Source of the DNA: Arthrobacter sp. CAN_C5 | Lineage (GTDB): Bacteria; Actinomycetota; Actinomycetes; Actinomycetales; Micrococcaceae | Direction of reading: 5' to 3' | NCBI RefSeq assembly: GCF_017875735.1 | Contig: NZ_JAGGMZ010000001.1 | Coordinates: forward strand, 1,178,001-1,242,000 | Length of the DNA: 64,000 nucleotides | Part shown: piece after piece, positions 1-8,183 of the stretch | Layout: every line of letters starts with the position of its first letter | Numbering within the stretch: the first letter of the stretch is position 1 | Translations under genes and position numbers: made by a program | Notes under the pieces: model-generated | What the model was told of the DNA's origin: nothing | Database searches by the model: none | What the model saw: only the letters and a program-made list of their open reading frames with translations

Positions 1-243
1 GTCGACGACGTCGGGTTCACCCGGGTCCGTGGTGGGGGCTGGGACCAATGGCTCGGCGGGCACCGTGCTGGTAGCTGGCGGGTCGGCGAGCCCGGATTCG
101 ACCGGAACGGATTCGGCCGGGTCCACGACGGCAGGTGCCGAGGGGACGGGCTGCGGGGCGGCGACGGCGGGTATTGGTCCGACGGCCATCGCGGTGGTGA
201 GGAGGACGGCGGCAAGGACAGTGGAGGCACGAGAGTGAGTCAC
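1..243 (-). CDS. Secreted protein, N-terminal part (runs off left edge)
   Basis: The minus strand reads from a GTG at 243 to the window edge without a stop. A GGAGA Shine-Dalgarno sequence lies about 8 bases upstream (plus-strand 250-255). The product opens with a Sec-type signal peptide: a short polar start (THSRAS), a hydrophobic core (VLAAVLLTTAMAVGPIPAVAA) broken by proline, and a probable Ala-x-Ala cleavage near residue 29. Then comes a Pro/Ala/Val/Glu-rich, low-complexity stretch of about 50 residues, as in linkers of exported actinobacterial proteins. The functional domain lies outside the window, so the role is unknown. It is divergent from the secretion ATPase at 490. Confidence 0.6.
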   Translation of the reverse strand, partial: MTHSRASTVLAAVLLTTAMAVGPIPAVAAPQPVPSAPAVVDPAESVPVESGLADPPATSTVPAEPLVPAPTTDPGEPDVVD

Positions 244-489
244 AGAATTTCTCCGGGTAGTGCGAGCCCAAGGCGAGAGAGGGCGTCGTCCCTTCGAGAA
301 TAGCCGACTGTGACGGATGTTACTACAGATGCTGGTGTTACCAGGGAGTAAAGAGTTATCCACAAAAGGTTTTTTGGGGCTAGGCGCGGATCGTGGATTC
401 CCCTACCCTTGGACGAATTCACCGGTTACAGCCACGGTCTCAGGCGTACCGGCCGAAGGAGTCGGTACACACTGACGTCAGGGAGTCCT
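244..489. promoter_or_regulatory. Divergent intergenic region with a DnaA-box-like site
   Basis: This 246-bp gap separates the leftward secreted protein from the rightward tadA-like gene, so it must hold both promoters. It contains one perfect match to the consensus DnaA box, TTATCCACA at 356-364, followed by an A/T tract. A single box does not make an origin. I see no other clear site. Confidence 0.3.
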
Positions 490-1563
490 ATGGACGCCGT
501 AGGAATTATTGAGGACGAGGTGCGCGAGCTGATTCGCCGCCGCGGCCTGGATCCGAGCCGCCAAAGCGGTGAGGTGCTGAGGCTGGTGGAGGCTGCGGTC
601 AGTGACTACGACGAGCGTTCAGTGCTGGGCACGCTGCCGCAGCTTGGGCAGCTGGACCTGGCGCGGAAGCACGTCTTTGACGCAGTCGCTGGGTTTGGTG
701 CCCTCCAGCCGCTGCTGGACGATCCGACGGTGGAGGAGGTGTGGATCAATTCCCCGTCCGAGATCTACGTGGCGAGATTTGGCGAGTCTGAATTGACCTC
801 CCTCGTGCTGGCAGAGCAACAGATTCATGACCTCGTCGAGCGAATGCTGAAATCCTCGGGCAGGCGGCTGGATCTCTCGTCGCCCTTTGTGGATGCGGCC
901 CTGCCCGACGGTTCCCGGTTGCACGTGGTCATCCCGGATGTCACCCGCCGTCACTGGTCGGTGAACATCCGGAAGTTCATCGCGAAAGCCACCCGGCTGG
1001 ACCACCTGGTCGAGTTGGGCACCCTCACACCGCAGGCCGCCCGCTTCCTGGATGCGGCGGTCGCAAGCGGGTTGAACATTCTGGTTTCCGGCGCCACCCA
1101 GGCAGGAAAGACCACGTTGCTGAACTGTCTGGGATCGAGCATCGGGTCGCGGGAGCGAGTGGTGACCGTGGAGGAAATCTTCGAGCTGAAGCTGCCACTC
1201 CGGGACGTTGTGGGGATGCAGTGCCGCCCTCCAAATCTGGAAGGACAGGGCGAAATTCCGTTGCGGAGGCTGGTCAAAGAGGCGCTGCGGATGCGTCCCG
1301 ATCGGCTGATCGTCGGCGAGGTACGGGAAGCAGAAAGTCTGGACATGCTGGTGGCGCTCAATTCGGGCTTACCCGGGATGTGTAGCGTCCATGCCAATAG
1401 TGCCCACGATGCGGTACTTCTCAAAAGACGTGTACCCTCACGAGCGCGAGCTCGGGCAAGGGGGACGCTCCCCACGCACCGGAGCGCTGGGCATACTAGC
1501 TGTAGGCGTCAACAGAACCGGGGGCAGTCCCTCAGGTTCGATAATCTTGATGGCGCGCAGTAG
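490..1563 (+). pseudogene. TadA/CpaF-type secretion ATPase, truncated at its 3' end
   Basis: The ATG at 490 follows AGGGAG with 5-base spacing and is preferred over the in-frame start at 409. Members of this family (type II/IV secretion ATPases; CpaF/TadA/VirB11) drive pilus assembly or secretion from the cytoplasmic face of the membrane. The Walker A motif is GATQAGKTT, the Walker B-like motif is RLIVGEVR, and the Asp/His boxes and the NSGLPGMCSVHANSAHDAV segment are all recognisable. Homology stops abruptly at about 1416, exactly where the 22-bp boundary motif begins. The last 45 or so codons (to the stop at 1563) are unrelated and Arg/Ser-rich. The C-terminal part of the ATPase is not found elsewhere in the window, so the gene was probably inactivated by arrival of the neighbouring module. 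Confidence 0.8.
1416..1437 (+). repeat. Boundary motif A (left edge of module 1)
   Basis: Core TTCTCAAAAGACGTGTAC. The same 22-bp motif recurs at 6204, 13793 and 18503 in the same orientation, bracketing both caspase-STAND modules. Copy A coincides with the break in the tadA gene. About 85 bp after it (GAGCGCGA..., GGAGCGCTGGGC, CTAGCTGTAG) are shared with copy B. Confidence 0.7.
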
Positions 1564-1868
1564 ATCCGTAGGTCGTCGGTCGCGATGCTATTCGTGATGG
1601 GGTCGCAGCTTCCACCCGAACCTTTCGAGATGTCGATGTCGCCGGCCGGCGAATCCGCGAGGAATACAACTAGGCCTTCGCAAGGGTCTATACGGCTTGC
1701 AAGGTCGGCGGGGTTACCTCCAAGATGAAGTAAATCCCGCTGATCCTGGAGAAGCTTCGTCGGTAGCTGGTTCCGACCGCCTCACAGATGACGGTATGTC
1801 TAACTCTCCTGCCGCACGCCAGCCACTAGGCGTCACCACAGGCCGCCAGTTCGCAAGCAGCTCATCAC
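1564..1868. other. Gap with a possible leader-gene remnant
   Basis: No intact gene. An ATG at 1796 opens a short plus-strand reading frame whose first 20 or so residues resemble the ARQPxGxxxGxQFAxxS leader of the genes at 35595 and 40338. It then runs into the antisense of the TPR array, so at most it is a truncated remnant. The last 20-30 bp before 1869 (CAAGCAGCTC...) are also similar to the sequence just outside module 2 near 14120, so module homology starts here. Confidence 0.3.
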
Positions 1869-1905
1869 TCAACTTTCGTCAACACGTGTCAAAGATTGAT
1901 CCGGT

Positions 1906-3110
1906 GTGGCCCCGGCAATGTCGCCGGATCTCCCGGTCCAGGAGGCGAGGTTGTTGCGGGTGGTCAGGGTGTGGGGGTGGTCCGGGCCGAGCACCCGCAG
2001 CTGGGCTTCGAGGAGTTCACGGGATTGGGTAATGGCCCCGGCGGTGTCCCCGGATTACCCGGCCCAATAGGCGAGGTGGCTACGGGTGGTCTGGGTGTCG
2101 GGGTGGTCTGGGCCCAGGACCCGCAACTGGACTTGGAGGAGTTCACGGGATTGGGTAATTGCCCCAGCAATGTCCCCGGATTCCCCTGTCAAAGAGGCAA
2201 GGTTGTTACGGGTGGTCAGGGTGTCGGGGTGGTCTGGGCCCAGGACCCGCAACTGGTCATGGAGCAGTTCACGGGATTGGGTAATTGCCCCAGCAATGTC
2301 CCCGGATCGCCCGATCCAGAAGGCGATGTTGCTGCGGGTGGTCAGGGTGTCGGGGTGGTCTGGGCCCAGGACCCGCAACTGGTCATGGAGTAACTCACCG
2401 GACTGGGTGATAGCCCTGGCGGTGTCACCGGATTTCCCGATCCAGAAGGCGAGATGGTTCCGAGTGGTCAGAGTGTGGGGGTGGTCCGGGCCGAGGACCC
2501 GCAACCGGGCATCGAGGAGTTCGCGAAACTCGTTGAAGGCCCCGGCGGTGTCGCCGGATTCCCCGATCCAGAAAGCGAGGTTGCCACGGGTGGTCAGGGT
2601 ATCGGGGTGGTCCGGGCCGAGGACCCGCAACTGGGCTGGGAGCAATTCACGGAACTGGGCGATGGCATTGGTGATCCCCCCTGATTCTCCGGTCCAGGAG
2701 GCAAGGGCGCTGCGGGTCGCAAGGGTGTGGGGGTGGTCCGGGCCGAGGACCTGCAACTGGGCCGGGAGCAATTCACGGGACTGAGTGATGGCCCCGGCGA
2801 TGTCGCCGGATTCCCCGGTCCAAGAGGCCAAGTTGATCCGGGTGGCTAGGGTGTGAAGGTGGTCCGGGCCGAGGACCCGCAATTGGGCTTGTAGCAGTTC
2901 ACGTGACTGGGTGATGGCCCCAGTGGTGTCGCCGGATTCTCCGGTCCAGAAGGCGAGGTTGCTGCGGGTGGTTAGAGTGTGGGGGTGGTCTGGGCCGAGG
3001 GCACGCATTTGGGCGGGGATCAGTTCCCTGAACTGGGTGATGGCCCCGGCGGTATCCCCGGATTTCCCGGTCCAAGAGGCGAGGATGCTGCGGGTGGCTA
3101 GGATGTCTGG
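1906..3110 (-). repeat. 126-bp tandem repeats encoding TPRs, copy 1
   Basis: About nine and a half consecutive 126-bp units, each encoding one 42-residue TPR of the NPHP3/kinesin-light-chain type. Units are highly similar at DNA level, so the array can expand, contract or convert. The units left of 2055 lie after the premature stop and are untranslated unless it is read through. Gly/Val-rich reading frames on the opposite strand here are by-products of the repeat. Confidence 0.85.
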
Positions 3111-5111
3111 GTTGTATGCTGGCAGGGCGTCTTTGGCCCGGGTGAGCCAGGTCTGCAGGAGGACGCGGTTGTCCGCGGCCCGGTGCCCTAGCCCCGCGAG
3201 GACAAATGAAAGGGCTTCCTGGGCGCGGCCGAGCGCCCAGAGGTGTTCGGCCGCGTGTCGGAGGCGGTAGGCATCGGAGGCTGGATAGCTCAGGGTTTCG
3301 AGCGTGTCAAGTATTACTTGGTGCGCCTGGAGGGCCGTTACAGGCCAGCGGTCCTGTTGGGGGACTTGGCTGACCAGGGTGTCGTGGAAGAGGCCGACGT
3401 GTTCGTCCGCTGTGCCCGGGTCAGCGCGGGTAACGAGCCCGCCCAGCGTTTTCAGCGTGTCGCGAAACTGTGCTTCGTTAGCGGGTCCGCCGAGTTGTGA
3501 GCATGCTTCAACTGCGACACGGATGGGCAGGACCGGTCCACTTCCTGCGGCTGCGAGCACCGCCAAGATGACCTTTACCTTGGTTGAGTCGTCGCCGATC
3601 ATCGATGAAAACAATTGTTGATAGAGATCATCGAGGCCGGTCGCGTCGCTGAGTGACTCAGCGCCAATGGTCGTTACGGCATTGATCATAAGCCGTGCTT
3701 CAAGCCATGTGGACGAATGGGCCGTGATGTCGGCGGCGAGCGACGTCGGAAGCCCCTGACCGACAAGATATTCGGCAACTTCATCCGTACCTGGCGGGAC
3801 GAGGATCAGAGGGTTTTCTGTTAGTTTTTCCGTTCCTTCACCTTTGGTGTTCAGGAGAATACTCACGCGTGCGAGCCGGTCGTCAAGGCTGGTTTTGATG
3901 ATGGTTGAGATGAGTTCATCGCGCACGGACGGTTCGAGCTGGTCAATGCCGTCGATTGCCAGACGGATCCGACTTCCCAAAGGTATTGCCAGCTTAGATA
4001 ACGGCCCGAAGACAAGACGCTCCAGTGCGGGCTGGCGATTAAGGTCTTCTGGATCGAAGCTGTTGTTGTAGGCGGTGACGGCGTCTTTGAAGCCTCCTCT
4101 GTGTTCCAGCTGTTTGCCAATGCTTTCAGCCATTGCAGCCAGAGTAGGAGTCAAGGCAGTGAACGCCAGAGCGGACAGGTAGTGCTTCGGCAATTCTGGG
4201 ACAAGTTCCGGGCGGGCCAGGGCTGCGACTAGGGCGGACTTGCCCGAGCCGCTTAGCCCTTTGACGACCACTACGCGTTGTCCGGCCAATGAGTGCATGA
4301 TTCGTTCCAGGTCGTGTGTGATCTGGAAAGATTGGGTTAGCGTCACAGCCAGAGCCCCTTCGGGGGTGCCTGACAGGGGCCAGAAATTGGGGGAGGCGAT
4401 GTTCCGGGTTACCCAGAGCCCGGGATCACTTCTGTTCTGGCCCACCCCGGAGCCGATGTAGATGGGCGGATCTTGAACATCCTGGCAGGTGTCGTTTCCG
4501 AAGTTCGCTGCATGCCGGATGTCTAGGTAGTCCACCGATAGGTCCTGCTGTCCCGAATTCATAAGCGTGATTAATGACTGGGAGAAACAGCCGTTTCGGG
4601 CTTCCCGATCATAGGTTCCGGCGAGGAGTTCAAGCCGGACCTGTTCCTTCAGGTCGAGGCCATTCTTGATCACGTCTGTCACTCCGAGGCCCCCGTGGCA
4701 GACATCCAGGATGAGAATCAGACCATCCAGACTTCCCAAGCTCATGTTGCCCAGCCGGCGGCCGATCTCGAAGGCGCTGTCGTCATCTAGGTTACGATGG
4801 TCGCCATCTTTTGGCAGTAGAAATAAGGGTTCGGTTGCTCTGTTCTTATTGACTTCCGCATGACCGATGAACGCCAAAATGAGAGTCGCGTTCGTCTCCG
4901 CCGCGCACTCCACCGCAGCCTTAACTGCGATCTTTAGTTCCACCATGGTCGGGTCGATCACGAGCGCACTGGTGGTTGGGTCGCAGCCACCCAGTCGGGG
5001 GTCCGTAAGCGCCAGGAATAGTTGCTCGGCACGAGCTGGCAGGAAGGACAGTTGCTGGTTTCGCAGCGAGGCGCACTGCGACCCCACAACAAGTGCATGA
5101 CGGGAACCCAT
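2055..5111 (-). CDS. Caspase-like protease / STAND NTPase / TPR protein, copy 1
   Basis: A large cytoplasmic conflict-system protein of about 1018 residues. The start is taken at the ATG at 5111 (MGSRHALVVG), the part conserved in copy 2; an in-frame ATG two codons earlier is possible. Residues 1-210 form a caspase-like (peptidase C14/CHAT clan) domain with the catalytic His in FIGHAE and Cys in LDVCHGG. Residues 270-470 hold a P-loop (GLSGSGKSALV) and Walker B (LAIDGIDQL), typical of STAND switches. A helical region follows, then eight full 42-residue TPRs (pattern SGDxAGAITQxRELL, LGPDHPxTLxTR). A TAA at 2055-2057 replaces the Glu codon (GAA) found in most other repeats. The frame stays open through 1.3 more repeats to a TGA at 1869, so this copy is slightly truncated. 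It is divergent from the hydrolase at 5201. Sensing and suicide roles are inferred. Confidence 0.88.
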   Translation of the reverse strand: MGSRHALVVGSQCASLRNQQLSFLPARAEQLFLALTDPRLGGCDPTTSALVIDPTMVELKIAVKAAVECAAETNATLILAFIGHAEVNKNRATEPLFLLPKDGDHRNLDDDSAFEIGRRLGNMSLGSLDGLILILDVCHGGLGVTDVIKNGLDLKEQVRLELLAGTYDREARNGCFSQSLITLMNSGQQDLSVDYLDIRHAANFGNDTCQDVQDPPIYIGSGVGQNRSDPGLWVTRNIASPNFWPLSGTPEGALAVTLTQSFQITHDLERIMHSLAGQRVVVVKGLSGSGKSALVAALARPELVPELPKHYLSALAFTALTPTLAAMAESIGKQLEHRGGFKDAVTAYNNSFDPEDLNRQPALERLVFGPLSKLAIPLGSRIRLAIDGIDQLEPSVRDELISTIIKTSLDDRLARVSILLNTKGEGTEKLTENPLILVPPGTDEVAEYLVGQGLPTSLAADITAHSSTWLEARLMINAVTTIGAESLSDATGLDDLYQQLFSSMIGDDSTKVKVILAVLAAAGSGPVLPIRVAVEACSQLGGPANEAQFRDTLKTLGGLVTRADPGTADEHVGLFHDTLVSQVPQQDRWPVTALQAHQVILDTLETLSYPASDAYRLRHAAEHLWALGRAQEALSFVLAGLGHRAADNRVLLQTWLTRAKDALPAYNPDILATRSILASWTGKSGDTAGAITQFRELIPAQMRALGPDHPHTLTTRSNLAFWTGESGDTTGAITQSRELLQAQLRVLGPDHLHTLATRINLASWTGESGDIAGAITQSRELLPAQLQVLGPDHPHTLATRSALASWTGESGGITNAIAQFRELLPAQLRVLGPDHPDTLTTRGNLAFWIGESGDTAGAFNEFRELLDARLRVLGPDHPHTLTTRNHLAFWIGKSGDTARAITQSGELLHDQLRVLGPDHPDTLTTRSNIAFWIGRSGDIAGAITQSRELLHDQLRVLGPDHPDTLTTRNNLASLTGESGDIAGAITQSRELLQVQLRVLGPDHPDTQTTRSHLAYWAG

Positions 5112-5200
5112 GACCATGGTCTATCACGACCACGATGTCTACGGGTAGGATCCTCGGTACTTATCCGCTGGCGTCCGACCGGGTACAAGGAGAGGTATCA
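5112..5200. promoter_or_regulatory. Conserved divergent promoter region, module 1
   Basis: An 89-bp gap between the divergent caspase-STAND and hydrolase genes. Parts are shared with the module 2 gap: GTCTATCACGACCAC next to the STAND start, a TAGGAT/TAAGAT hexamer that could be a -10 box for the hydrolase, and TATCCGCTGGCGT. AAGGAGAGG precedes the hydrolase ATG by 5 bases. No clear Shine-Dalgarno sequence precedes the STAND gene. Shared control of both genes is likely but inferred. Confidence 0.5.
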
Positions 5201-6136
5201 ATGGCTGAGATTGTTCTGGTTCATGGCATCGCGCAGGAGCAGGAGACGGCAGACAGCCTTGAGGAAAGATGGATGCCAGCTCTTGCTGGCGGGATCCGCG
5301 TCGCAGGCTACGCAGACCTGGCCGACAGGATCTGGCGCAACCGCCATAGCGGCGATCGCATTGAGGTCCGGATGGCCGCCTATGGGGACCTGTTCCTCAC
5401 CCCGGGTGCCCAGGGGGCCGGGGACGACCTCGACGATCTGGACACCGTCGAACTAGCAATCGCTGAATCGATCGCCGCAGAGTGGTTAAAACGGGCCGCC
5501 GAACGCGAGGACCATCCGGACCATAAGACCGCGGTCCGTGAACTCGGATTCCTCAACCCGACCCACGAAACCCAGGGAATAAAGGAAGAGGCCGCCCGAG
5601 CCATGATCAACGCCGCCACCCGATTATCGTGGTTCGGCGTCGGGGCCATGGCCGTGGCGGAACGCCTGAAGAAACCGCTACGCCAGGTAACCGCATACCT
5701 AACCGACCAGGCACTGCACGATGACATCCAGACTCGCGTCCTGGCACATGTAGGGCCAGAGACCAGAGTAATCGTCGGCCATTCCCTTGGGTCAGTGGTG
5801 GCATACGAGATAGTGGCCCAGCACCTCCCCACCCCGTTGCCGCTACTGGTGACCCTAGGCAGCCCCCTGGGCCTGCGAAGCATCATCTATGACCGGCTCC
5901 GACCCCAACCACCCGGGTACCCAGTAGGTGCCCGCCGCTGGGTCAACATCTCCGACCGAAACGACCTCGTCGCCGCCGAACCAGATCTCAGCGGGCTCTT
6001 CGAACGAAACAAACCCTCCGCCGCCATCCTGGAGTCCCGCTGGACAGTCGACAACGGCGCCGAACCACACAATGGCGAGTACTACCTCGGAAAACGCGAA
6101 GTGGGTAAACCGATCGCTGAAGCCCTCAGCGGCTAA
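5201..6136 (+). CDS. Alpha/beta hydrolase (lipase/esterase-like), copy 1
   Basis: A 311-residue serine hydrolase. The ATG at 5201 has the strong Shine-Dalgarno AAGGAGAGG; the earlier in-frame start at 5135 is not supported because upstream conservation with copy 2 is of DNA-promoter type. An oxyanion HG follows the first strand (EIVLVHGIAQEQ). The nucleophile elbow is VGHSLGSVVAYE (Ser195). A probable acid is Asp255 (DRNDLVA) and a probable catalytic His is His290 (EPHNGEYY). There is no signal peptide, so it is cytoplasmic. GHSLG proteins include lipases and phospholipases; the substrate is unknown. The divergent pairing with the caspase-STAND gene, repeated in module 2, suggests it is the partner effector or a protease target. 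About nine residues in ten match copy 2 by eye. Confidence 0.85.
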   Translation: MAEIVLVHGIAQEQETADSLEERWMPALAGGIRVAGYADLADRIWRNRHSGDRIEVRMAAYGDLFLTPGAQGAGDDLDDLDTVELAIAESIAAEWLKRAAEREDHPDHKTAVRELGFLNPTHETQGIKEEAARAMINAATRLSWFGVGAMAVAERLKKPLRQVTAYLTDQALHDDIQTRVLAHVGPETRVIVGHSLGSVVAYEIVAQHLPTPLPLLVTLGSPLGLRSIIYDRLRPQPPGYPVGARRWVNISDRNDLVAAEPDLSGLFERNKPSAAILESRWTVDNGAEPHNGEYYLGKREVGKPIAEALSG

Positions 6137-6203
6137 ACGCCCCGAAACCTACCCCGCTACCTCGACAGCGGGGGTAGATAGTCTTCATTGCAGCCGATGT
6201 CAC

Positions 6204-6225
6204 ATTTCTCAGAAGACGTGTACCT
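6204..6225 (+). repeat. Boundary motif B (right edge of module 1)
   Basis: TTCTCAGAAGACGTGTAC core, same orientation as motif A. Module 1 and module 2 stay alignable after the hydrolase stop right up to this motif (B here, D in module 2) and not beyond it, so it marks the module edge. Confidence 0.65.
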
Positions 6226-6283
6226 TCACGAGCGCGAAATCGGGCGAGGGCGGCGCTCACGACGCGCCGGAGCGCTGGGCCTG

Positions 6284-6418
6284 CTAGCTGTAGCGGTCGC
6301 CCGAGCGTGAGTGCCTGTGAGACAGGGCCACATCGATAATGTCTTGGCGGGAACTCCGCCCCAAGCTAGCCCGGGCATAATCGGCATCCATCCGTGAACG
6401 CCAGCCCACCAGGTCAGC
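6284..6418 (-). pseudogene. C-terminal remnant of a tyrosine recombinase
   Basis: Reading leftward from 6418 to a TAG at 6284 gives 44 residues starting ADLVGWRSRMDADYARAS and ending SGDRYS. This resembles the C-terminal tail of actinobacterial tyrosine integrases (GW+S..M..RYA....R....H+..S.GDR), which carries the region around the catalytic Tyr. The rest of the gene is absent. The remnant ends about 60 bp from boundary motif B, the usual placing of an integrase tail next to its element end. The family call rests on a short stretch. Motif A keeps only the sequence after the stop. Confidence 0.45.
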
Positions 6419-6446
6419 GGGTCAACAGAACCGGGGGTAGTCCCGA

Positions 6447-6515
6447 AGCGGTGGGGTTGATTCGTAGTCGATACATTCTGCAAGGTGACCAGTCCACACA
6501 CTCCCTGACTGAGGA
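6447..6515 (+). pseudogene. Fragment of an Mrr-type endonuclease gene
   Basis: About 70 bp encoding AVGLIRSRYILQGDQSTHSLTE. This aligns without gaps to residues about 163-184 of the Mrr-like protein at 22598 (AVELIRSRYILQGSQSTESLTE). It starts and ends abruptly, with no flanking homology. It is a relic of a second Mrr homologue lost when this junction formed. Confidence 0.6.
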
Positions 6516-6526
6516 GCACCAACAGC

Positions 6527-6613
6527 ATGATCGGAATCACGATTGTTGCAATTGTGGCCATGGGTATCTGGATCAACCCCGAATTCGGGTGCTTCTCGCA
6601 TGCGGATGATTGA
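6527..6613 (+). CDS. Possible 28-residue membrane peptide
   Basis: ATG at 6527 with GAGGAG about 9 bases upstream. The product (MIGITIVAIVAMGIWINPEF, then a Cys/His/Asp tail) is a single hydrophobic helix. It may be a genuine small membrane protein, such as a toxin or regulator, or chance coding beside the Mrr relic. There is no homologue in the window. Confidence 0.3.
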   Translation: MIGITIVAIVAMGIWINPEFGCFSHADD

Positions 6614-6784
6614 TCTGGTTCGCGGACAGCTACTCTCCTCGTTTTCTTCGTGCGACGAAGCCTACAGCTCTGCGAATTGAATCTTTAGCTGAACCGCGGG
6701 TGGCTGCCGCGAGGGCGAAAGTCGCCGCCGTAGTTGGAGATCCTGTTGTAGGAACGGGGTGATGTATCGCCGTACCTTGGAGGG

Positions 6785-7249
6785 ATGAATCCTGACCAGT
6801 GGCTCCTCGTGCTAGTACCAATTGTGACCGGAATCTTCGCTGTACTGGGGAGTTGGTTTGGTTCACGCTTTGGCCGAACAACGGAGCACAAACAATGGGT
6901 AAGGAGCGAAAAGAGGAATGCCTATGGGGATTTCCTTGGCGCGGTCCTTCAAGCCCAACGCGAGAGCGAACCTGGCATTTCCGGCTCGAGAAGGCCTCCA
7001 TACGAGATGATGCTCGGGCTGTCGGAGAAGCAGGGGCTTGTGCAGGTCGTCGGAACCGATGAAATTGTTGAGCTATGCAACGACGTAGTCGTTGCCGTTG
7101 GCGTACTGTCCTTTGTTCTTAGTGAGACATACGGGAGCGAAAACACAAAGGAACAGACAACTCACATGATCGTAAAGTCAAGAGAGACCGATCAAGAGGC
7201 ATTCAAACAGTTGGTGAAGGCAATACGAGCAGATTTGAGGATCGATTAG
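6785..7249 (+). CDS. Hypothetical membrane-anchored protein
   Basis: A 154-residue protein of unknown function. Residues 5-27 (WLLVLVPIVTGIFAVLGSWF) form one transmembrane helix at the N terminus. The rest is soluble, with a basic stretch after the helix (TTEHKQWVRSEKRNAYGDF) suggesting a cytoplasmic C-terminal domain. That order (TM, then xxKRNAYxDFL) is common in uncharacterised actinobacterial proteins. TACCTT lies 7 bases before the ATG and GGAGGG abuts it, so the mRNA may be leaderless. It sits upstream of the NYN gene in the same direction, 191 bp apart. Confidence 0.6.
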   Translation: MNPDQWLLVLVPIVTGIFAVLGSWFGSRFGRTTEHKQWVRSEKRNAYGDFLGAVLQAQRESEPGISGSRRPPYEMMLGLSEKQGLVQVVGTDEIVELCNDVVVAVGVLSFVLSETYGSENTKEQTTHMIVKSRETDQEAFKQLVKAIRADLRID

Positions 7250-7440
7250 TAGTGCAGTCCGGCGGGGGTGGCTGTTCTCGGTTCTGGCAAACGGCACCCA
7301 CCCTGGATGGACGGCAACTCACCGCTCTTCACCATTGCATACGTCTGCGCCATGCTGATGCCCAGCAGGCAGGCAAGGCAGCAGACTTTTTGAACACCGG
7401 GAGAGTTGACCGAGGCTGCATCTGCCTGCATGCTCAACTG

Positions 7441-8181
7441 GTGAATCCTGAAGAGAAGCGCATCGCCTTGCTCATCGATGCTGACAACGCACCAGCTTCC
7501 AAGATTGATGTGGTCCTTGCCGAAGTGGCCCGTCATGGGGTTGCCAATGTACGTCGAGCATATGGCGATTGGAAAAGCCCTCATCTACAGCAGTGGGAAG
7601 CCGCCCTCCACCCTTATGCGATACGACCGATGCAGCAGTTTGATTACAGCACTGGCAAGAATGCCGCTGATATGGCCATGGTGATCGATGCCATGGATTT
7701 GCTCAATGGAGGCTCGATCGATGCCTTCGCCCTCATGTCCAGCGACGCGGACTTCACCCCGCTGGTGATGCGAATATTGGCGAACGGTCACAAGGTGTAC
7801 GGGTTCGGGGAGAGGAAGGCTCCGGAGCCCTTTGTCAACGCTTGTTCTCTATTCACCTACGTTGAGGGATTGGGCCAGGCACCCAATAGCTCTAACACTT
7901 CGGTGGAACAACGCGCTGACCCGAGGAAATTGCGTGGTGATACCCGTCTCGTGCTCCTGATGCGTAACGCTGTCGAAGCTGCAAGCGATGATGACGGCTG
8001 GGCGAACTTATCTGCGGTGGGAAGCCAAATAGGCAACCAAGCGTCGCTGGACTCCCGCAATTACGGCTATCAAAAGTTGAGCGAACTAATTGATGCCATT
8101 GGGCTGTTCGATCTAAAGAAAGATAACCAGATAGTCCTTGTTCGGGACAAGCGCGCCCTGGCAAAGGACGCCCCGGGGTAA
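7441..8181 (+). CDS. NYN-domain ribonuclease-like protein with LOTUS-like tail, copy 1
   Basis: A 246-residue protein. The GTG at 7441 is chosen because homology with the second copy (59552) is strong from there on; an upstream in-frame start at 7252 is poorly supported. Residues 4-135 form a NYN/LabA-like PIN-fold domain with the acidic residues expected for metal-dependent RNA cleavage: LIDADNAP, KNAADMAMVIDAMD and SSDADFTPL. The C-terminal part (LRGDTRLVLLMRNAVEAA to DLKK) looks like an OST-HTH/LOTUS RNA-binding domain. This architecture is widespread in bacteria and likely acts on RNA; targets are unknown. The stop codon lies inside the 8-bp duplication made by the ISL3 element, so the protein is intact. 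Confidence 0.8.
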   Translation: MNPEEKRIALLIDADNAPASKIDVVLAEVARHGVANVRRAYGDWKSPHLQQWEAALHPYAIRPMQQFDYSTGKNAADMAMVIDAMDLLNGGSIDAFALMSSDADFTPLVMRILANGHKVYGFGERKAPEPFVNACSLFTYVEGLGQAPNSSNTSVEQRADPRKLRGDTRLVLLMRNAVEAASDDDGWANLSAVGSQIGNQASLDSRNYGYQKLSELIDAIGLFDLKKDNQIVLVRDKRALAKDAPG

Positions 8182-8183
8182 GG

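Noticed and set aside
356..364. Replication origin at the DnaA-box match
   Set aside because: One box only, no A/T-rich unwinding element with repeats, and no dnaA or rep gene nearby.
1906..3110. CRISPR-like regular spacing
   Set aside because: The 126-bp units are coding TPRs with no short repeat/unique spacer structure and no cas genes.
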